Positions 5,831 to 13,861 of a stretch of 16,248 nt of DNA are shown piece after piece. Position 1 is the stretch's first letter, and each line of letters opens with the position of its first letter. The notes below the pieces were generated by a model. The model made no database searches, was not told the origin of the DNA, and was given only the letters and a program-made list of their open reading frames with translations. Position numbers and translations under genes: made by a program. The stretch is from Clostridia bacterium (lineage in GTDB: Bacteria > Bacillota > Clostridia > Oscillospirales > SIG627), in assembly GCA_017453605.1 (NCBI GenBank), contig JAFTEP010000090.1, forward strand, positions 1 to 16,248, read 5' to 3'.

Positions 5831-8800
5831 TCATTCTGAGCACTTCGGGGCGAGGGTGAAATCGAATTCGAACGAGTTATCGTCGAAGAGATAGGGCTTG
5901 AACGGGAGCGGACCGCAGGAATGGTTGCCGATGCCGTTCTGCCTGTAGTCGACGCTGAGAACGTTGAAGGGCGCGTCCTCTAACTCGAAGTTGTGGGGTG
6001 TCTCTTCAAGCTGTTCGCGTGTGTGCGTGAGCAGGCTGAAGCTGAACGGGGTCTTCCCCGCTATAACGTCGAACGGGACTTTGCCGTCGACGCTCACAAA
6101 TTCGGTGCCGAAGTGCGAGCCGTGCTCCTGCGGGCGGATATAATCGACGTAGGAATCCTTAGCGCTGTTCCCGAACAGTCCGAACCAGGCGGCGCAGAGC
6201 TTGTCGGAATAGCTGTGCAGCGGACCGTAGCCGAGATAGGTGAACTTTTCGGAGGACTTCGGAAGATAAAACCTCATGCCGAATCTCGGGAGCACTCCGT
6301 CGATCGCGGGTACTTTATCGGGACGGAGCGCGTTCTTCACGAGCCCGACGTGCTTTTTCATCCTGAAAGCGAATCTGACCCTGCCCGCGGCGTCGATCTC
6401 GGTCTTCAGAGTTCCGCGGAGGACGGGATCGAGGCTCTTCGCGCCGACGGAAAACTCGCTGAAAAGCGTGACGCGGCGGCTGTTGCCGGAAACGACGGTG
6501 GAATAGCCGCGCGGCGAGCATCTTTCGAAGCCGAGCTTCTTCCAGTTCGCCTTGACGTTGCGGTCGTTGTCGGTCGGGGCGCGCCATATATCGATATCCG
6601 TCGGAGCGCAGATCAGCGGCTCGTTGTCGAAGACCATGCTTTCGAAGCTGACCGAAAGCCTGTTGAAAACGTATTTGAACTTGTCGCCGCGGACGACGAG
6701 CCTGACGCCGTCTTCTATGACCTCGACCTTTCCGCTCTTCGGGGCGGGAAGCTTTTCGGGAACTCTCGGCGAGACCTCGATCTGATCGAAGCCGAGCTCG
6801 TGGCCCGCCTTTGTGAACGTGGCGTCGACGGACTGCTTATAGATGAATCTCACGAAGCCGTGACCGGAAAACTCCGGCAATTCGAGCGAGACCTTTCTCG
6901 TTTCGTGCGGAGCGACGGAAGCCTTTCTGAGTTTGCCGCTCGAGACAGTATTACCGGCGTCGGTGATCTCCCAGAAAATATCGACGAAGTCTTTGAGATC
7001 GGTGAAATCGAGGCAGTTGGTGATAATAAACTCGCCTTTTTTCTCGCCCGCGGCGGCTCTGACGGGCCTGATCGCGTTCTTGTACTCCCAGAGGGAATCC
7101 GAGGGGATGCGGTCGGGAGTCACGAAGCCGTCGACACAGAAGTTGGAGTCGTGGGGAAATTCACCCGAATCGCCGCCGTAGAGGAACTTCTTCCTGCCGT
7201 CGGAAGTCGTTCCGGCGTAGACCGCGTGATCGCACCACTCCCATACGCAGCCGCCGACGATGGTCGGGCGCGAATAGATGAGATCCCAGTATTCCTTTGC
7301 GCCGCCGGGAGCGTTGCCCATCCCGTGGATGTACTCACACATGAAATAGGGCTGCGGGAAATCGGGATCGTCGGCGAAGCGCTTTATCCTCTCGAGGGAG
7401 GGATACATAAACGAATGGACGTCGGTGTTGGGGATCGGGTCTACCCTTCCCTCCTTGCGCCAGCCGGACTCGGTGTGCACGAGGCGGGTGGGATCGGCGT
7501 TTTTGAGCCACGCGGCGCAGGCTTCGGCGCAGACGCCGTAGCCCATCTCGTTGCCGAGAGACCACATAAAGACCGAAGTGCGGTTCTTGTCGCGCTCGAA
7601 AAGCCTCTTGTCGCGGTCGAGCCACGCTTCTTTGAAGGCGGGGTCGCGCGCGATGCGGGCGTAGTCGCGGTGTCCGTCGGGATCGTAGGTCACGGCGGCT
7701 CCGTGGCACTCGAGATCGCCCTCGTCGACGACGTAGAAGCCGTAGATGTCGCAAAGTTCCGTAAAGAACGGAGCGTTGGGATAGTGGCTCGTGCGGATGG
7801 CGTTGATGTTGAACTGCTTCATCAGTTCGAGGTCGCGCGTGACGTGTTCAAGGCTCACGGCGGGACCGTCGTACGGCGAACTGTCGTGGCGGTTTGCGCC
7901 CTTTATCTTGAAGGGTCTGCCGTTGAAGAGGACGACCTTGTTCTCGACCTTCACATCCCTGAAGCCGAACGGGCAGCATATGTATTCGCCGGCGCAGGAC
8001 AAAACGAGCCTGTAGAGATAAGGATCCTCGGCGTTCCAGAGGCGGGCGTTTTCCACCTTATAAGACAGAGAGCCGTCGGCGCTTCCTGAGGCGATCCTCT
8101 TGTCGCCGTCGTAGAGTTCCCAGGAAACGGGGAGCTTCTTGCCGTCGAAAACGAAGTCGGCGCTGAGGACTCCGTTCTTATATCCGTCCGCAGGAAGAGC
8201 TTTAAGAGTGAAATCCCTGATATGCTCCTTCGGACGGAAGAGAAGGAACACGTCGCGGAAGATGCCGGAGGAGCGGAACTTGTCCTGATCCTCCATGTAG
8301 CTGCCGTCGCACCACTTGAGAACGAGGACCGCGACGCGGTTCGTGCCCTCTCTCACAAGAGAGGTGATCTCGAATTCGCTGGTCGAATGGCTGACCTGAT
8401 CGTAGCCGACGAACTGTCCGTTGATCCAGAGATACAGGCAGGAATCGACGCCCTCGAAGTCGATGAAGACTCTCTGCGAGATCTGTTTTGCGTCGAGAGA
8501 AAACTCGCGAACGTACATTCCGCAGGGGTCTTCGGCGGGAACGTAGGGCGGATCGTAGACGAAGGGATAGTGGATGTTGGTGTACTGGTTCTGATCGTAG
8601 CCCCTCATCTGCCAGACCGAGGGGACATCGATGGTGGAAAAGCCGGAGAGGTCAAAATCCTCCTCCCAGAACTTTTCTTCGAGCTCCCTGACGTTTTTCC
8701 TGTAGGCAAAATACCAGTCGCCGTTCAGGAGCACCGTGCGTGAGGTGTAGCTCCCGGGCTTTCTTTCGAGAGCTTCTTTTTTTGCGGCGGCGGGCAGATA

Positions 8801-8869
8801 ATAGGCTCTGTCCGGGCAGGTGTTGACGCGGAAGACGTTCAAGTCTTCAAAAAAGTTTTTGACGATCAT
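5831..8869 (-). CDS. lacZ: Beta-galactosidase, GH2 LacZ type (second gene of the tandem pair)
   Basis: This 1012-residue protein is close in length to E. coli LacZ (1023). It should hydrolyse terminal beta-galactosides such as lactose in the cytoplasm, since no signal peptide is present. Domains in order: jelly-roll sugar-binding domain (about 1-215, with LNGDWYF and VPSVWQMRGYDQNQY), an immunoglobulin-like domain, and the TIM barrel (about 315-610) with NRHDSSPYDG. The acid/base is Glu441 in MWSLGNEMGYG and the nucleophile Glu512 in MCEYIHGMGNAPG. The C-terminal beta-sandwich has LGYGP and YIRPQEHGSHFGTE. CAGGAGGG precedes the ATG. It starts 37 bp after its paralogue with no promoter visible between, so both are probably one transcript. 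No clean terminator follows its stop. Confidence 0.95.
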   Translation of the reverse strand: MIVKNFFEDLNVFRVNTCPDRAYYLPAAAKKEALERKPGSYTSRTVLLNGDWYFAYRKNVRELEEKFWEEDFDLSGFSTIDVPSVWQMRGYDQNQYTNIHYPFVYDPPYVPAEDPCGMYVREFSLDAKQISQRVFIDFEGVDSCLYLWINGQFVGYDQVSHSTSEFEITSLVREGTNRVAVLVLKWCDGSYMEDQDKFRSSGIFRDVFLLFRPKEHIRDFTLKALPADGYKNGVLSADFVFDGKKLPVSWELYDGDKRIASGSADGSLSYKVENARLWNAEDPYLYRLVLSCAGEYICCPFGFRDVKVENKVVLFNGRPFKIKGANRHDSSPYDGPAVSLEHVTRDLELMKQFNINAIRTSHYPNAPFFTELCDIYGFYVVDEGDLECHGAAVTYDPDGHRDYARIARDPAFKEAWLDRDKRLFERDKNRTSVFMWSLGNEMGYGVCAEACAAWLKNADPTRLVHTESGWRKEGRVDPIPNTDVHSFMYPSLERIKRFADDPDFPQPYFMCEYIHGMGNAPGGAKEYWDLIYSRPTIVGGCVWEWCDHAVYAGTTSDGRKKFLYGGDSGEFPHDSNFCVDGFVTPDRIPSDSLWEYKNAIRPVRAAAGEKKGEFIITNCLDFTDLKDFVDIFWEITDAGNTVSSGKLRKASVAPHETRKVSLELPEFSGHGFVRFIYKQSVDATFTKAGHELGFDQIEVSPRVPEKLPAPKSGKVEVIEDGVRLVVRGDKFKYVFNRLSVSFESMVFDNEPLICAPTDIDIWRAPTDNDRNVKANWKKLGFERCSPRGYSTVVSGNSRRVTLFSEFSVGAKSLDPVLRGTLKTEIDAAGRVRFAFRMKKHVGLVKNALRPDKVPAIDGVLPRFGMRFYLPKSSEKFTYLGYGPLHSYSDKLCAAWFGLFGNSAKDSYVDYIRPQEHGSHFGTEFVSVDGKVPFDVIAGKTPFSFSLLTHTREQLEETPHNFELEDAPFNVLSVDYRQNGIGNHSCGPLPFKPYLFDDNSFEFDFTLAPKCSE

Positions 8870-8906
8870 TTTTCCCTCCTGAAAGCTTTCTTTTTATTTT
8901 GTGTCT

Positions 8907-11900
8907 TTATTTATCCTCCCCGCCGTACGGAGCGAGGACAAAATCGAAGCGGAAACGGTTTTCTGAAAAGAGATAAGGCTTCATTGGATCAGGACCGCAG
9001 GAACGGTTCCCGATGCCCTGCTGTTTGTAGTCCACGCAGAGAACGTTGAAGGGCGCCTCTTCGAGTTCATAGTTGTGAGCGGCGCTCATAAGAAGTTCCT
9101 GAGTGTGCCCGAGAAGACTGAACGAGAACGGTGTTTTCCCGGCGATCACTTCGAACGGGACCTCGCCGTCGACGCTAAGGCGCTCCGTGCCGAAGTGAGA
9201 GCCGTGCTCCTGCGGACGGATGTAATCGACGTAGGACTCCTTCGCGCCGCTCTCGAAATATCCGAAGCGGGCGGCGCAGAGCTTGTCGGCGTAGCTCTGA
9301 GACGGACCGTAGCCGAGATAGGAAAATTTTTCATAGGACTTCGGGATGAAAAATCTCACGCCGAATCGCGGCAAAAACGGGAGCGAGGGGTATTTTTTCG
9401 CGTCGAAGCCGAAGAAAACCCTGCCGGCGGCGTCGATCGTCAGACGCAAAGTCCCTTTGACGACCGGGCGCAGACCCGCGGCGCCGACCGAGAAGGCGCA
9501 GGTGATCCTCACTTTTCTGCCGTCGCGCTTCACCTCGGCGCCGTAACCCCTCGGCTGAGCCGAATCGCAGCCGAAGAATTTCCATTTTTCGACCGCGCGG
9601 CGGTCGTTGGAAATGGGCGCTCTCATGATATTGATGCCCGAAGGCGCGGCGATGAGAGGAGAGTTGAGATAATACATCGACTCGAACGAAACGTCGAGAG
9701 TGTTGAAAACGTACTTGAAGCGATCGCCGCAAACGGTGATCCTGACTCCGTCCTCGGTGTAAGAGACGGACCCGCTTTTCGGTGCGGGGATCGGCTTTAT
9801 GACGCGCCCTGAAAGTTCGATCTGCTCGAAACCGAGAACGTGCCCGGCGTCAAGGACATGATCTGAGTTTTTGCGGGCGAAAAAGAAGGTTATAAACGCG
9901 TGATCCGAAAATTCAGGCAGCTCTATCTTCGCACAGGCGCTCCCGTGAGGGGGGATCGTTTCCAAAGCGATCTTGCCGGAAGCGACGGATTTTTTGCCGT
10001 CGGTGATCTCGTAGGAAACGTCGGCAAAAGAGGAAAGCTCGGTGAAGTCGAGAAGGTTAGTGATCCTGAACTCTCCGGGGACGGAGGTCTTTTCGACCTT
10101 TGCGGGGCGGTAGGCGTTTTTGAGCTCAGTGAGCGCTCCGATGTCGCGTCTGTCGGGAGTCACCAGACCGTCAAGGCAGTAACAGCCGCTGTGGGGCTTC
10201 TCGCCGGAGTCGCCGCCGTAGAGGAACTTCTTCCTGCCGTCGGGAAGAGTCCCGGCGTAGACGGCGTGTTCGCACCACTCCCAGACGCAGCCGCCGAGCA
10301 TACGGGGCTCGGAATAGATATAGTCCCAGTATTCCTTCAGGCTTCCGGGAGCATTGCCCATGGAATGGGCGTATTCGCACATATATCCGGTGAGGGGGTC
10401 TTCCCCGGCGAAATATTCTTTCCAGTAGTCGACCTTCGGGTACATCACGCTGTGGACGTCGGTGCCGGGAATGTCGCGGGGCTTGTTTTTCAGTCTGGAC
10501 CTGCCCTCATAGTGCACGAGACGGGTGGGATCGGTCTGTCTGAGATAGTCCACGCAAGCCTGGGCGTTCTCGCCGTAGCCGGACTCGTTGCCGACGCTCC
10601 ACATAAAGACGGACGCGCGGTTCTTGTCGCGCTCGTAAAGTCTGCGGTCGCGGTCGAGCCAGGACTCTTTGAAAGCGGGATCGGAGGCGATCAGACCGAA
10701 ATCGAACGTCGGCTTTCCGTCGACAATTTGATCGAAAGCCGAGATAACGCAGTGACATTCAAGATCTCCCTCGGCGACGACGTAGAAGCCCATAAGATCG
10801 CAGAGCTCCGTGAAGAACGGCGCATTGGGATAGTGGCTCGTCCTTATTGCGTTGACGTTGGCGCTCTTCATCAGGAAAAGATCGTGTTTGACGTGCTCGA
10901 GATCCACGGCGGGACCGTCGTACGGCGAGCTGTCGTGGCGGTTGACGCCCCTGATCTTGAAGGGCTTTCCGTTGAAGAGCGCGACTTTGTTCTCTATCTT
11001 GACTTCCCTGAATCCGAACGGGGCGCAGATATACTCGCCGGAACATCTGAGGAGAAGTTTATACAGATACGGATCCTCGGCGTTCCAGAGGTGAGCGCCG
11101 GGAACGGTGCAGGAGATCTTCGAGTCGGTGATGCCGCCGTCGACGCGCTTGGAGCCGTCGTAGAGTTCCCAGCTCACCGGGAGAGGATCGCCGGAGAAAG
11201 AGAGCGAGACCTCTAACCTGCCGTCTCTGTAGGAATTTGCCGGGAGAGCGCGGAGAGTGAAGTCCCACAGATGCTCTTTCGGACGGAAAACAAGAAAAAC
11301 GTCGCGGAAGATGCCGGAGGAGCGGAATTTGTCCTGGGTTTCAAGATAGGTCCCGTCGCACCATTTCAAAACGAGGACGGCGATCCGGTTGACGCCCTCG
11401 CGGACGAAGGAGGTCAGCTCGAACTCGCTCGTCGAATGGCTGACCTGATCGTAGCCGACAAATTTGCCGTTGATCCACAGATACAAGCAGGAATCGACTC
11501 CCTCGAAGTCGACAAAGACCCTGCCGGAGATTTGTGAAGCGTCGAGCGTGAAATCGCGCGCGTAGAGCCCGCAGGGATCATTCTTCCCGACGTAGGGAGG
11601 ATCGAAGGGGAAAACGGTCTTGTTGGATTCGTACTGGTTGATATCGTATCCTCTCATCTGCCATACCGAGGGGACGTCGATCGAAGAAAAGCCGGAGAGA
11701 TCAAAATCCTCCTCCCAGAAGCTCTCGGAGAGCTCTCTGACGTTCCCGCGGTAGGAGAACGCCCAGTCGCCGTTCAGAAGCAGCGTGCGGTCGGTGTACT
11801 GACCCGGGCGCCTCGCGAGAGCCGATGAGGCGTCGGAAGCCGGCAGATAATACGCCCTGTCCGGGCAGGTGTTGACGCGGATCGTGTCAAGGTCTTCGAA

Positions 11901-11918
11901 AAAGTTTTCAATAATCAT
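8907..11918 (-). CDS. lacZ: Beta-galactosidase, GH2 LacZ type (first gene of the tandem pair)
   Basis: This 1003-residue protein is a paralogue of the next gene downstream: by eye about three quarters of the first 90 residues are identical. It has the same LacZ architecture and no signal peptide. The acid/base is Glu445 in MWSVGNESGYG and the nucleophile Glu515 in YMCEYAHSMGNAPG. NRHDSSPYDG and YIRPQEHGSHFGTE are kept. It differs by a few extra residues around 390-412, near the active-site entrance, and by a gap of about a dozen residues before LPRFGVRFF in the C-terminal domain, so its substrate preference may differ. The ATG at 11918 has only a modest ribosome site (GAAGAG, 7 nt upstream). 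A promoter and probable AraC operator lie just upstream, making this the lead gene of the operon. Confidence 0.95.
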   Translation of the reverse strand: MIIENFFEDLDTIRVNTCPDRAYYLPASDASSALARRPGQYTDRTLLLNGDWAFSYRGNVRELSESFWEEDFDLSGFSSIDVPSVWQMRGYDINQYESNKTVFPFDPPYVGKNDPCGLYARDFTLDASQISGRVFVDFEGVDSCLYLWINGKFVGYDQVSHSTSEFELTSFVREGVNRIAVLVLKWCDGTYLETQDKFRSSGIFRDVFLVFRPKEHLWDFTLRALPANSYRDGRLEVSLSFSGDPLPVSWELYDGSKRVDGGITDSKISCTVPGAHLWNAEDPYLYKLLLRCSGEYICAPFGFREVKIENKVALFNGKPFKIRGVNRHDSSPYDGPAVDLEHVKHDLFLMKSANVNAIRTSHYPNAPFFTELCDLMGFYVVAEGDLECHCVISAFDQIVDGKPTFDFGLIASDPAFKESWLDRDRRLYERDKNRASVFMWSVGNESGYGENAQACVDYLRQTDPTRLVHYEGRSRLKNKPRDIPGTDVHSVMYPKVDYWKEYFAGEDPLTGYMCEYAHSMGNAPGSLKEYWDYIYSEPRMLGGCVWEWCEHAVYAGTLPDGRKKFLYGGDSGEKPHSGCYCLDGLVTPDRRDIGALTELKNAYRPAKVEKTSVPGEFRITNLLDFTELSSFADVSYEITDGKKSVASGKIALETIPPHGSACAKIELPEFSDHAFITFFFARKNSDHVLDAGHVLGFEQIELSGRVIKPIPAPKSGSVSYTEDGVRITVCGDRFKYVFNTLDVSFESMYYLNSPLIAAPSGINIMRAPISNDRRAVEKWKFFGCDSAQPRGYGAEVKRDGRKVRITCAFSVGAAGLRPVVKGTLRLTIDAAGRVFFGFDAKKYPSLPFLPRFGVRFFIPKSYEKFSYLGYGPSQSYADKLCAARFGYFESGAKESYVDYIRPQEHGSHFGTERLSVDGEVPFEVIAGKTPFSFSLLGHTQELLMSAAHNYELEEAPFNVLCVDYKQQGIGNRSCGPDPMKPYLFSENRFRFDFVLAPYGGEDK

Positions 11919-11957
11919 TTTATATCTCTTCTTTTTTGCCTTTCTCTTTATGTGTCA

Positions 11958-11986
11958 AGTATATATCAGCAGGGGCGTGATGTGAA
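11958..11986 (-). promoter_or_regulatory. Promoter of the tandem beta-galactosidase operon
   Basis: On the minus strand TTCACA (11986-11981) is followed after 17 nt by TATACT (11963-11958); each box is one base from consensus. The start would be near 11951, giving a leader of about 33 nt. A direct-repeat operator abuts the -35 box, the position typical of AraC-type activators. Confidence 0.75.
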
Positions 11987-12018
11987 TGGAGATTTTTAAT
12001 ACAAATATGGAGATTTTT
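11986..12018. promoter_or_regulatory. Probable operator: perfect 12-bp direct repeat for the AraC-family regulator
   Basis: ATGGAGATTTTT occurs at 11986-11997 and again at 12007-12018, exactly 21 bp apart, or two helical turns. AraC-family proteins with two helix-turn-helix motifs bind such same-facing sites. One copy shares a base with the beta-galactosidase -35 box and the other ends two bases before the regulator's own -35 box. The pair can therefore act on both divergent promoters. Binding by the neighbouring regulator is inferred. Confidence 0.72.
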
Positions 12019-12020
12019 GC

Positions 12021-12049
12021 TTGACAAAAAAAGCGCGTGATGATATCAT
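12021..12049 (+). promoter_or_regulatory. Promoter of the AraC-family gene and its operon
   Basis: A perfect TTGACA (12021-12026) is followed after 17 nt by TATCAT (12044-12049). The start should lie near 12056, about 20 nt before the TTG start codon chosen for the regulator. It is divergent from the beta-galactosidase promoter, with the repeat operator between them. Confidence 0.82.
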
Positions 12050-12074
12050 TGAGAGCGGAAAGGGGGAACGGCGA

Positions 12075-12926
12075 TTGTATAAAAGATCGGGCTATCTCAA
12101 CGACAAAAACGAAGCGATAGTCTTCACGGACAGAGCCCTCGGCGTCTGTTCCTGCGGACATTACAGGATGGACGCGGCGGACAGCTTTATGACCACACGT
12201 CCGGACGGAAGACCCGACTGGCAGCTCATTTTCGCTCCCGACGGAGGGATAAGGGCCTTGATCGACAAAAAAGAGATCGCGCTTGATCCGTTCAGCTTCG
12301 TTCTCTTCGAGCCGGGAACGGAGCAGATCTACTATCTGCCGCCCGGCGAGCGTTCGCAGATGTATTTCGTGCATTTTTCCGGCGTCGGCGTCAAAAATAT
12401 CCTCGAGGAGCTGGGGTTATATAAAAAGAAGCTTATAGAAAATATCGACGATCCCGCCTGCTCGACGGTCTTTGAAAAGATCATCACGGAACTGCAGAGA
12501 AAGGCGCCGTTTTTCTTTGAGCTGAGCGAAGCGCTCCTTAGGGAGCTTTTATGCAGGATCTCGAGAAAGCTCTCGCAGAACGCCGCCCCGGTGAAAACGG
12601 AGCAGGTCTCGGAAGCAGTCATTTATATAAACGATCATTACTCCGAGCCCTCGTGCATCACGAATTTCACGCGCCGCGTGAGCGTGAGCCGGAGCCACTT
12701 CTGCCGGATCTTCCGCGCGCAGACCGGGCAGACGCCGACGGGATATCTTAAGAACGTGAGGATGAACGCCGCCAAGGAGCTTCTCGTCTCAACGGATCTT
12801 TTCATCGGCGAGATCGCGGACCGCGTCGGATATCAGGACGCGCTGTATTTTTCAAAGCTCTTCTGCCGGAGCGCGGGAGTTTCTCCGAGCGAATACAGAA
12901 AAAAGATAAAAGGAACGAAAAAATGA
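12075..12926 (+). CDS. AraC-family transcriptional regulator with cupin-like sensor domain
   Basis: This is a two-domain regulator of 283 residues. The N-terminal half is a cupin-like ligand-binding domain (about 20-135, with DWQLIFAPDGG, DPFSFVLFEPGTEQIYYLPPG and QMYFVHFSG). The C-terminal AraC DNA-binding domain (about 180-278) has two helix-turn-helix motifs: VSVSRSHFCRIFRAQTGQTP and IGEIADRVGYQDALYFSKLF, the second followed by GVSPSEYRKK. I chose TTG at 12075 because GGGGGA lies about 8 nt upstream. The in-frame TTG at 12021 is the -35 box of the gene's own promoter and would lie outside the transcript. The product probably senses a sugar and activates the divergent beta-galactosidases, and perhaps its own operon. 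Its last 4 bp overlap the next gene (ATGA). Confidence 0.9.
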   Translation: MYKRSGYLNDKNEAIVFTDRALGVCSCGHYRMDAADSFMTTRPDGRPDWQLIFAPDGGIRALIDKKEIALDPFSFVLFEPGTEQIYYLPPGERSQMYFVHFSGVGVKNILEELGLYKKKLIENIDDPACSTVFEKIITELQRKAPFFFELSEALLRELLCRISRKLSQNAAPVKTEQVSEAVIYINDHYSEPSCITNFTRRVSVSRSHFCRIFRAQTGQTPTGYLKNVRMNAAKELLVSTDLFIGEIADRVGYQDALYFSKLFCRSAGVSPSEYRKKIKGTKK

Positions 12927-13828
12927 AGGACTCCAAAGAAAAGACCGAAAAAAAGAACATTAATACCCGAAAAGAGAAGACCCCGGTCAAAAAGACGGTG
13001 ATAAACTATCTTCTTCTGACGTTTGCCGCACTGCTTTTGGGTTTTGCGAACCACGTTTTCAAGATCCCCAACAACTTCGCCTTCGGCGGAGTAACGGGCA
13101 TTTCGATCATCCTGGCAAAATTCCTTCCCGTGTCGGTATCGACGATCACGCTGGTCTTGAACGTGACGCTGCTCGTGGTCGGGTGGATAGTGATAAACAA
13201 GAGCTTCGCGTTCAAGACCGTCTACGTGAGCCTTCTTTTCTCCGGCTCGCTGAGCCTGATGGAAAACTTTTTTCCTCTCGACGGTCCCGTTACGGACGAG
13301 CCGATGCTCGAATTCATTTTCGCGGTCATCCTTCCCGCCTTCGCTTCGGCGATCTTCTTCAACCTCGAATGTTCGAGCGGAGGAACGGACATTGTCGCGA
13401 TGATCCTCAACAAGTACACGTCGATAAACATCGGCAGGGCGCTTTTGATCTCGGATATGGCGATCTGCGTTTCGGGCTTTTTCGTCTACGGAGTGAAGAC
13501 GGGTCTGTTCTGCGTGGCGGGACTGATGATGAAGTCTCTTGTGATCGACACCGTCATAGAAAGCTTCAACCGCTGCAAGTGCTTCACGGTGATCTGTGAG
13601 AAGCCGGAGCCGATCTGCGAATTCATCCACAACTCCCTCAACCGCAGCGCGACGCTTCTTGACGCGACTGGGGCCTACACGGGAGCGGGAAAAACGGAGA
13701 TACTCACCGTTCTGAAACCGCGGCAGGCGATAAAACTGAGAAGCTTCATAAAATCAACTGAGCCGGGCGCGTTTTTGATAATCACCAATTCCAGCGAGAT
13801 AATCGGAAAAGGCTTCACAAGATTCTGA
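12923..13828 (+). CDS. YitT-family membrane protein (DUF161 plus DUF2179)
   Basis: This is a 301-residue inner-membrane protein of the YitT family, whose transport or other function is not established. After a lysine-rich cytoplasmic tail (1-25) come several hydrophobic segments, roughly 26-44, 73-92, 97-113, 127-147, 170-190 and 193-210. Family motifs include NNFAFGGVTGISIIL and NLECSSGGTDIVAMILN. A soluble C-terminal DUF2179 domain (about 218-301, with TGAYTGAGKTEILTVL and PGAFLIITNSSEIIGKGF) follows. The start overlaps the stop of the AraC-family gene as ATGA, so translation is probably coupled. GH116 follows 33 bp on. Its presence in a glycosidase operon suggests a link to glycoside uptake or export, but nothing in the sequence proves this. 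Confidence 0.9.
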   Translation: MKDSKEKTEKKNINTRKEKTPVKKTVINYLLLTFAALLLGFANHVFKIPNNFAFGGVTGISIILAKFLPVSVSTITLVLNVTLLVVGWIVINKSFAFKTVYVSLLFSGSLSLMENFFPLDGPVTDEPMLEFIFAVILPAFASAIFFNLECSSGGTDIVAMILNKYTSINIGRALLISDMAICVSGFFVYGVKTGLFCVAGLMMKSLVIDTVIESFNRCKCFTVICEKPEPICEFIHNSLNRSATLLDATGAYTGAGKTEILTVLKPRQAIKLRSFIKSTEPGAFLIITNSSEIIGKGFTRF

Positions 13829-13861
13829 ACACTCCCCGAAAAGCAAAAAGGAGAACGCAAA

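Noticed and set aside
5665..5859. A 64-codon open frame on the plus strand across the antitoxin region
   Set aside because: It runs opposite to the antitoxin RNA and its promoter, lacks a convincing ribosome site and has no recognisable product.
5993..8089. A 698-codon open frame on the plus strand opposite the downstream beta-galactosidase gene
   Set aside because: It is an antisense shadow of a GC-rich gene with regular codon use. It has low-complexity composition (V, A, E, G, D, R), no recognisable domain and no ribosome site, whereas the minus strand encodes a clear LacZ.
9900..11216. A 438-codon open frame on the plus strand opposite the upstream beta-galactosidase gene
   Set aside because: Same kind of antisense shadow: the complementary strand carries the intact catalytic motifs of LacZ and this frame matches no family I know.
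12021..12074. An 18-residue N-terminal extension of the AraC-family protein
   Set aside because: It would begin on the TTGACA of the gene's own promoter, upstream of the predicted transcription start.
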